Below are positions 57,120 to 64,000 of a stretch of 64,000 bases of DNA, piece by piece; positions within the stretch are counted from its first letter, which is position 1; each line of letters starts with the position of its first letter. The notes below the pieces were generated by a model. The model was not told the DNA's origin. It ran no database searches and saw only the letters and a list, made by a program, of their open reading frames with translations. The stretch is from Sesamum alatum. Taxonomy: Eukaryota > Streptophyta > Magnoliopsida > Lamiales > Pedaliaceae. The stretch lies in NCBI GenBank assembly GCA_034509735.1, contig JACGWO010000004.1, forward strand, positions 18,333,395 to 18,397,394, written 5' to 3'. The position numbers and the translations under genes are program-made.

Positions 57120-59328
57120 TGAAGGACAAGCGGATCCGCCCGGGAGCGCGAGCGGAAGCGAGAAAAGCGAGAAATTGCGTAAATTTAAATCAAATTCAAA
57201 ATACGCGAATCCCAAGAGGTGTACCCTTGGGTGCTCAACCGGGCGTTCGATGTAGGATGTGTAAATGTTAAAACATATATTTAAACACATAGGGCGTAGA
57301 TATACAAATGAAATCAATCAAAGCGTAATAAACCGTTACCTTTGATTGTTTAGCGTATGCTCCCGGCTACTAGCGTTGTTCCTTCTCCGGAATGCTCACG
57401 AAATCCAAACGTATGGATTCTCCAAAGGTGATCCATACCACACCGGAAGAAACACACGTTCTTCTTGCTAGAAAAGAACGGGTTTAGGAAGGAATCGGTT
57501 TAAGAGAAGAATACTATGAATTAGTGTTCTCTTAAACTTACTTTGTTCTTCTTCTTGATTCAAAATCAAGTGAAGAACACAAGTGTAAGAGAGGGAGGGA
57601 GCACGAAATTTTGAGAGAGAGGAGAGGATTTTTGTCTTCTCTTTTTCCTAGAAAAAGATGAATAATGAATCACTTATGCTTGGTGTTGTATATTTTCATA
57701 TATATACATAATTAATGTGATTATTGGAATGTGTCTAGGTTCATCCAAGGATGTCTAGATTCATTCCAATCAATCACCATCAATTCTTATATCAAGCCTA
57801 CCAAAATTTATGGTATGATCAAATCATACCAAAAGGGAAGAGCTTGATTGGAGTTGATTTGTCTTTTTCCAAAAGAGATATGTCAACATACCACCTAGCA
57901 TGAAACATGGCTGATTTTGCTTCCTCCAAGGGAGCGTGTCAGCCATGTTTAATTAAGGAAAGAAGTCCAACTTCTTCCCATTCCAAATTAAGAATTATTT
58001 CTCCTCTCGGGTATAATTTAACGGACCGGGTTTTATCGTAATCCAATTACGACGAACCCAATATTAAATCCAATTTAATGTCCACTTAAATTATTCCCGT
58101 TGATCTTTTAATCCAATTAAAAGATCCAACGTCTCAACATCTCAACTTTCCATATTTAATCGAAAATCCAATTTACCGATTAAATGAAAGCCCGATACAA
58201 TATCGGCCCGTCCATCCAATGGACTTTTCCTTAAGTAATCCAATTACTTATTTTATCCTTCGAGATTGACTCCAAGTCGATCTCTCAATCTCCTCGGTGA
58301 TTTGTGTGTGACCCTTTAGGTTCACCTTCAGCTAGACTTGGGCCCGTTACCATGGGTGGCCGTCTAGCAACGGTCCATGGCACTAGAGACTAGGTGAATT
58401 GGCGTGAACATTTAGGCGCCGATTCCGTATTGGTACGATCCTTCCGTCTACCGTCTCCCGGCTTAGTCTAAGGTATGGAATTGGGCGTCGGTTCCCATCC
58501 TTGACTAGGCATCTATGCTTAATACTCGAGACCACGTATGCTTCATTGCGTCGACACAGGAAACCATTCCCTGTTCGACCAACCACTGTGGCCACAGCTT
58601 CAAACAGCATGAACGTGTCTCCGAGTGCATAGGAGATACCTCTGTCACATACTGACAGGGGACGGATCCTCTTCTTGGAATCCACCGTCCTCGCTACACA
58701 TTCTGAATACACTGGACAAGGCTTATAATGATCATCTTACAGAATGATCACCTCTCGCCAGATCCAAGATACAGCCTTCCTGTGCACGTGACTGCCATGA
58801 TTCCTCAAGTCTGAGGATTACTCCCATACTATCGGAACCGGGGAATCCAATCATACCGACTAAGCCTCCAAGGCTTCCATATGATGATCCCCGCGAGTCA
58901 GTCCAGTCGGCTCAACCCCAGTCGACCAACCCATCAAGACCGTGTAGGCGTCCCACGCCTGTCGCCGATGAAACACGGCACTCATCCAATGAACACGACT
59001 CTTGATGCAAGTCTCAATAGGACTCTCGATGCCCTGTCTCGAGGTCTTCGACTTGGAACGTTTCAGACCCAACTCTTAATCAGTTGGTTTCATGACCACC
59101 ATCCAATGCGTGGCCCAACTGCATGAGTTGTTATCCATGGTCTGTGGGCTTTGTTGCGATATAAGTTAAACACCGTTTTAACAAATGTAAGATGAGCGCA
59201 ACAAAGAAGGTTCCATTGGTGACGAATACTCATCTTATTCATCATATAATAGTATTACATTTACATCAAGTTGTCAGATAGGTTACAAATCGCCAAACCT
59301 ATTGGCTTTCTGGTCACCTATTATAACA
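57120..59328 (-). repeat. A2 5' LTR
   Basis: 2,209 bp, with an 18-bp gap in the conserved core (GGGCCCGTTACC in place of the longer form) and a one-base loss near 58463 that shifts the 107-codon frame. Confidence 0.92.
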
Positions 59329-59666
59329 GGTCTAACGCCCAATTAGCATGATTCGCTTGGAGTCTTCGGGATCATGTGAAAGGGTGAGGCAATAATATTG
59401 GGAATCTCATGGAACGAGAATGGTATGGAATACCTCCCACAGGATCTTTTCCATGCGAATCGTAAAAGCGGGGTACGCGAAAAAATCGCTGTGCATCCCA
59501 AGCCCACTAGGAAAGGATTTCCCGAAAATCACGTTTGAGAGTACCGTGTTTTCGTATAAATAGTGGGAGGATTAAATGACTAAAGACCAAGCATTTAATT
59601 ATTTTATCAAACCACCATCTTTTATTTTCTACTGATCGCGCGCTGTTTTCTAAATGTAGATTTAAA
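59329..59666 (+). other. B3 leader, second part
   Basis: It resumes after the GGTCT duplication and runs to the gag start. AT-rich and non-coding, collinear with 48320-48651 of the B2 leader. Confidence 0.75.
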
Positions 59667-60536
59667 ATGTCTAAGAACCCACTTTCAACCATTCTTGAGA
59701 CAAACAAATTCAATGGAACAAATTACAACGACTGGTTGCGCAAACTCAGGATAGTCCTAGATTACGAGAACCTAGGCTACGTCATGGACGAGCCTTTCCC
59801 TAGGACCTTGCCGGAAGGATCCACGCCAGAAGAACGTGAGACGTTCAAGACTTGGCATAAGGATAACTGGAAGGTCCATAGCGTCATACTTGCTTTGATG
59901 ACCAATGAGATTCAGAAGCAGTATGAAAGGCTAGACGACGTCCCTTCCATAATGGCTCGCCTTAAGGATTGCTATGCAGTCCCGGATCGGCATACTAGGT
60001 ATGTCGCGACCAAGGCGTTCTTTGGAACTAAAATGACAGAAGGATCCTCTGTACAAGAGCACGGGGTTAAAATGCTTACCCTGGTGGAAAAGCTCAAGGA
60101 CCTAAAGGCAGGTCTCGATAATGAAACATACATAGATGTGATCCTTCAGTCACTCCCACTCTCCTTTGACCAATTTATCGTCAACTACAACATGAACGCA
60201 CTTGAGAAGGGCATTCATGAGTTGATCAATATGTTGGTGCAATACGAGGCAATGACTAAGAAGTCCACGCCTTCGGTATTGTTTGGAGGTGCTTCTACTT
60301 ACAATACGAAAGGCAAAGGAGCCGGACGTTGGAAAAAGAAGAAAGGGAAGGGAAAGGCCGTCAAAGCAGCTACGAACACTAAGAGTGTTCCCATTGCCAA
60401 TGAGGGGAAAGGCAAAGGAAAGGGAAAGGTTGTCTCCAAGCAACAGTCGAAGGCATATGACATATGTATCAACTGCCGTGAGAAAGGGCATTGGAAGAGA
60501 GAGTGCCCCAAACTCTTCTCGAACCGAGGTATTTAA
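59667..60536 (+). pseudogene. B3 gag (289 codons, premature stop)
   Basis: It starts MSKNPLSTILETNKFNGTNY at 59667, the same start as all other copies. The gag core spans about residues 15-205 (DVILQSLPLSFDQFIVNYNM). A very basic linker follows (KKKKGKGKAV), and a complete CCHC knuckle (CINCREKGHWKREC) lies near residue 270. TAA at 60534-60536 stands where B1 and A1 have a Phe codon, so gag is cut from protease. Gag would form the particle and bind RNA. Confidence 0.9.
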
Positions 60537-62448
60537 GTGATTGTGGTTAATATGGTCATTAATTCTGCCTCTTGGGTATTAGATACCGACTGTGGAGCTC
60601 ACATTTGCAATGACTTGCAGGTGTTGGAAAGAAGTAGAAAACTGGGTAGCGGGGACATGATCCTGAAGCTTGGGAATAGCAAGGCCATCTCGGCAGAAGC
60701 AGTGGGATCCGCTACTCTAGTGATTAGTGATAGTATTAGGATAGATTTAGAGCAATTTTATTTTGTCCCTAGTATGATTAAAAAAACATCATTTCCATTC
60801 CATTGTTGGACAATAGTGGTTATGAGTTTAGAATCAATAAAAATTGCTTTTATTTGATGAGGTGTGGAATTGCTCATCTACTCGGTACATTGCATAACGG
60901 GCTCTATATCTTGCAACAAACAAATTTCGTTCTCAACACTCAACACAAACGAAAATTAGATAATAACGGGAACGCACGTCTGTGGCACACTAGGCTAGGT
61001 CACATATCCCAAGATAGGATAAAAAGGTTGGTAGACTCAAAGAACCTAGAGGTTGGGGAATTGAGTGATCTACCAACTTGTGAATCCTGTCTAAGGGGGA
61101 AAATGACCAAGAAGCCCTTTGTAGGACAAAGCAGGCTTGCCACAGTTATGTTGGACTTGGTCCATACAGACGTATGTCGACCACTAAGGACGCAGGCCCG
61201 AGGTGGGTTCTCCTACTTCATAATCTTTACCGATGATCACTCACGGTATGGTTATATTTACCTAATGAGGTACAAGTCTGAAGCTCTTAAGAGGTTTAAA
61301 GAATTCAGACTTGACGTGGAGAACCAGACCAACTGCAAAATTAAAGTTCTACGGTCAGACCAAGGCGGTGAATACCTTAGTATATAGTTCCTAGATTATC
61401 TAAAAGAACATGGTATAATATCAGAATGGACACCTCCCGGAACACCACAATTAAATGGTGTCTCTGAAAGGAGGAATCGAACCCTGTTGGACATGGTTCT
61501 GTCCATGATGAGTTTTACCAAATTGCCCTTATCCTTTTGGGGCTATGCACTAGAAACGGCAGCCAAATTGTTGAATTTGGCGCCTACCAGTGCATTGACC
61601 CAAACACCATATGAGATATGGCACGGCAAGCCTGCGTCCTACAACTACTTGAAAGTGTGGGGTAGCCCAGCATACGTCAAGAGGTTAGTGGGAGATAAGC
61701 TAGAATCTAGGTCTAGCTTATGCAGGTTCATTGGATACCTTAAAGAAACTGCGGGTTATTACTATGACCCTTTGAAACAAAAGGTATTTGTTTCAAGGAA
61801 TGCAGTATTCTTGGAGCAAGGCTTCCCGGAGGATATCCAACCTGATGAGCTGATCCTTGAGGAATCAAGCGATGGAATCCAGCCATCGGGTATAGCCATA
61901 GAACCCTCACTTAGAGGATTCAGGATAGATACCCGAAGGGCTGACCAACCTCGAGAAGTCCAACATACTAGGCATGAAAGACAACCTCAGGAACGGCCAG
62001 CCCCGGTTCTTGAACTGCCGGCTCCGATACAGTCAGCGCCCACAGTCACAACTAACGTTCCCGTTCTCCGTAGGTCCACTAGAGAGTCCAGACCTCTAGT
62101 GAGATATGGCTTTCTAGGAGCGACCAATCTTTTGGATAACGATCCTAAGACATATGGAGAAGCGATGTCTGACATCGACTCCGGGAAATGGCTTGAGGCC
62201 ATGAAAGCCAAAATGGACTCCATGAGCGAGAACCAAGTCTGGAGTCTTGTAGATCCACCGAAAGGTGTTAAGCCAGTGGGCTGTAAGTGGGTCTAGAAGC
62301 GCAAACTTGGCGTTGATGGAGAAGTCACAACCATTAAGGCTAGGCTTGTAGCTAAGGGATACACTCAACGACCCGGGGTCGATTTTGAGGATACCTACTC
62401 GCCAGTAGCCATGGCTAAGTCCATTCGGATCCTGCTCGCCATAGCAGC

Positions 62449-63330
62449 ATGGTATACTATGAGATATGGCAGATGGATGTGAAAACGGCCTTCCTCAATG
62501 GTTTCGTTGAAGAAGAGATCTATATGGATCAGCCGGAGGGTTTCACGGTCACTGGAGAAGAACAGAAAGTCTGTCGTCTCCAGAAGTCCATCTATGGCCT
62601 CAAAAAAGCATCCCGAAGTTGGAACATTCGATTTGATGAAGTAATACGGGGTTATGACTTCGTCAAAAATGAATTCGAACCTTCTGTATACAAGAAGGTC
62701 AGTGGGAGCTCAATAGTGTTCCTAGTGCTTTATGTGGATGACATTCTACTCATTGGTAATGACGTTAGAATGTTAGGAAACACAAAAGCATGGTTGTCAA
62801 TCCAGTTTTCCATGAAAGACTTGGGTGAAGCCTCCTACATCCTAGGCATCCAGATTGTCAGGGACGGATCTAAAAGGATGTTAGGACTCACCCAAAACTC
62901 GTACATGGAGAAAGTCCTAAAGAGATATCGAATAGACAACTCCAAACTAGGATTCCTTCCAATGAGGCATGGGATCAAGTTGTCCAAGAAACAGTCCCCA
63001 CAGACTGATGAGGAACTTGAAAGGATGAAAGTCATCCCCTATGCTTCTGCCGTAGGTAGCATCCAATATGCGGTCCACTGCACTAGGCCTGACATTGCGT
63101 ACGCTTTGAGCGTAACAAGCAGATATCAGTCCTGCGCAGGAGAAGCACATTGGAATGTTGTTAAGGGCATCCTCAAGTACCTAAGGAGGACTAAGGAAAT
63201 GTTCTTGGTCTATGGCAATGGAGAGCTGATCCTGGAAGACTTTAGCGACGCTAGCTTCCAGTCTGATGATGATGATGCCAAGTCTCAATCGGGTTACGTA
63301 TTCAAGCTCAATGGAGGAGTAGTGGCTTGA
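62449..63330 (+). pseudogene. B3 reverse transcriptase and RNase H open segment
   Basis: 293 codons. RT motifs occur in order: AFLNGFVEEEIYMDQPEGF (about residue 15), SIYGLKKASRSWNIRFDEVI, the catalytic YVDDILLIGND (about residue 97) and LGIQIVRDGSKRMLGL. The thumb region and the start of RNase H (SDASFQSDDDDAKSQSGYVF) follow. Only the TGA at 63328 separates it from the RNase H tail. Confidence 0.9.
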
Positions 63331-63721
63331 AAAAGTTCCAAGCAAGCAACCACTGCTGACTCCACTACAGAGGCTGAATACATAGCAGCTTCAGAAGCTG
63401 CTAAGGAAGCGGTTTGGATGAGAAACTACATCCAAGAGTTGGGTGTGGTGCCTAGCATCGCCGAGCCTGTTGTCATCTTCTGTGATAACAACGGTGCAAT
63501 AGCGCAAGCAAAGGAACCGAGATCTCATCACCGTTCCAAACACATTCTTAGACGCTACCATTTTCTTAGAGAAATGGTAGGAAGAGGTGACGTTCGGATG
63601 GACCGAGTCAACTCAGCAGACAACACAGTAGATCCGTTGACAAAGCCTATGTCGCAGAACGCTCATACGCAACATCTTGGGAAGATAAGATTAGACATAT
63701 GGGCGATTAGCTTTAAAGGTC

Positions 63722-63732
63722 AAGTGGGAGAT
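63722..63732 (+). other. B3 polypurine tract
   Basis: AAGTGGGAGAT directly before the 3' LTR, the plus-strand DNA primer site. The same sequence precedes the 3' LTR of A0, A1, A2 and B1. It overlaps the last codons of pol. Confidence 0.88.
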
Positions 63733-64000
63733 TGTTAGAATAGGTGACCATGTAAGCCAATTTTGGCGGGAATATGTAACCTATGTCTAGACAATTTCAG
63801 GTGTTTGATAAATCATTTATGAATAAAGAAGTGAAAATTCATATGGCAACACTTTGTTTACGTTCACTTATATCTGCTATTACATATCTGTTCACTACAC
63901 AAACAAAGCCTAAGGACTGAGAATCGATTTCGGGGACTGGGACTACGCTTGGAGGTAGGTCCATGAAATCAGTCTTACCGAATCAGCCCGGAAATCTCCA
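63733..64000 (+). repeat. B3 3' LTR, first 268 bp
   Basis: It begins TGTTAGAATAGGTGACCATG and is cut by the window end. Six substitutions and no gaps against the same part of the 5' LTR, about 97.8% identity by hand count. Confidence 0.92.

Larger units (their letters stand above)
52988..59328 (-). mobile_element. Element A2: copia element with internal deletion
   Basis: A 6,341-bp minus-strand element with both LTRs (3' LTR 52988-55214; 5' LTR 57120-59328) and target duplication GGTCT (52983-52987 and 59329-59333). The primer site is 57106-57117 and the polypurine tract 55215-55225. Near 56900 the sequence jumps from integrase to the leader, so gag, protease and the first half of integrase are missing (about 2.6 kb by comparison with A1). 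The 5' LTR lacks about 18 bp near 58345. It sits in the leader of B3, in the opposite direction. Confidence 0.93.
60537..63738 (+). pseudogene. B3 pol, degraded
   Basis: Protease (60537-60857) reads WVLDTDCGAH: the catalytic DTG is DTD. A frameshift follows near 60800. GAG-pre-integrase and the integrase core (60803-61387) hold RLGHISQD, CESCLRG and HTDVCRPL, and stop at TAG 61385. The core goes on with NGVSERRNRT. The open piece 61487-62296 holds the integrase tail, the linker and the RT start, ending in TAG 62294. A lost base near 62455 shifts the frame. RT and RNase H follow (62449-63330) with AFLNGFVEEEIYMDQPEGF and YVDDILLIGND, ending in TGA 63328 in place of Trp. The last piece (63418-63738) ends pol with RSKHILRRYHFLREM and VDPLTKPMSQ. 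Inactive. Confidence 0.92.
49163..64000 (+). mobile_element. Element B3: copia element, nearly whole
   Basis: Plus-strand type B element: 5' LTR 49163-51159, altered primer site 51161-51172, leader 51173-52987 continued at 59334-59666, gag-pol 59667-63738, polypurine tract 63722-63732, and the first 268 bp of the 3' LTR from 63733. A2 is nested in the leader with the duplication GGTCT. TTTAT (49158-49162) is the presumed left target duplication. The two LTRs differ at 6 of 268 comparable positions (counted by eye), so this is among the younger insertions. Confidence 0.93.

Noticed and set aside
1..64000. CRISPR arrays, bacterial operons, riboswitches or ribosome-binding sites
   Set aside because: No regularly spaced repeats with unique spacers were seen, and the sequence is plainly plant nuclear DNA.

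Overview
The window is intergenic DNA of a eukaryote with a large genome, almost certainly a flowering plant. It holds one nuclear tRNA-Asn gene of plant type, AT-rich spacer with Helitron-like 3' ends, and about 56 kb of LTR retrotransposons nested inside one another. The coding remnants are Ty1/copia type: gag with a CCHC knuckle, then protease, integrase, reverse transcriptase and RNase H. They resemble the TNT1-94/Tork type, but that lineage call is uncertain. Primer-binding sites match initiator tRNA-Met. I see no host protein-coding gene.

Layout. 1-2240: AT-rich DNA with tRNA-Asn at 567-640 (minus). 2241-7198: a decayed 'putative gypsy type transposon' protein gene, split by a complete 2,225-bp solo LTR (4675-6899, target duplication GGTAG). 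7612-8177: the RNase H end of a LINE on the minus strand. From 8178 to the end the DNA is one stack of related copia elements with long (2.0-2.2 kb) LTRs. I name four LTR types: A (ends CGGATCCGCTTGTCCTTCA), B (starts TGTTAGAATAGGTGACCATG), C (ends ATTCTTTCA) and D (ends CGATCCGCTTTGGGGCA).

Nesting. D2 (plus, from 8178) holds C (minus, from 9575). The C 3' LTR holds D (plus, 10868-30965, CCGAG duplication). D holds B1 (minus, 11186-21796, TGCAT), a solo B LTR (plus, 21951-23943, TGGAA) and A0 (minus, 24559-30816, truncated). The C integrase is cut by C' (minus, from 34197), C' by A' (plus, from 35451), and A' by B2 (plus, from 36157). B2 holds A1 (minus, 37237-46573, TCTTG) and B3 (plus, from 49163), and B3 holds A2 (minus, 52988-59328, GGTCT). 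The right halves of D2, C, C', A', B2 and B3 should lie beyond base 64000 in reverse order.

Every gag-pol copy is broken by stops or frameshifts. The most striking non-coding signals are (1) runs of perfect inverted repeats in the LTRs with a three-base spacer, usually TGG/CCA; (2) a hairpin near the LTR 3' end whose stem changes on both sides between copies while its loop is kept; and (3) GC-rich hairpin clusters in the long leaders between primer-binding site and gag.
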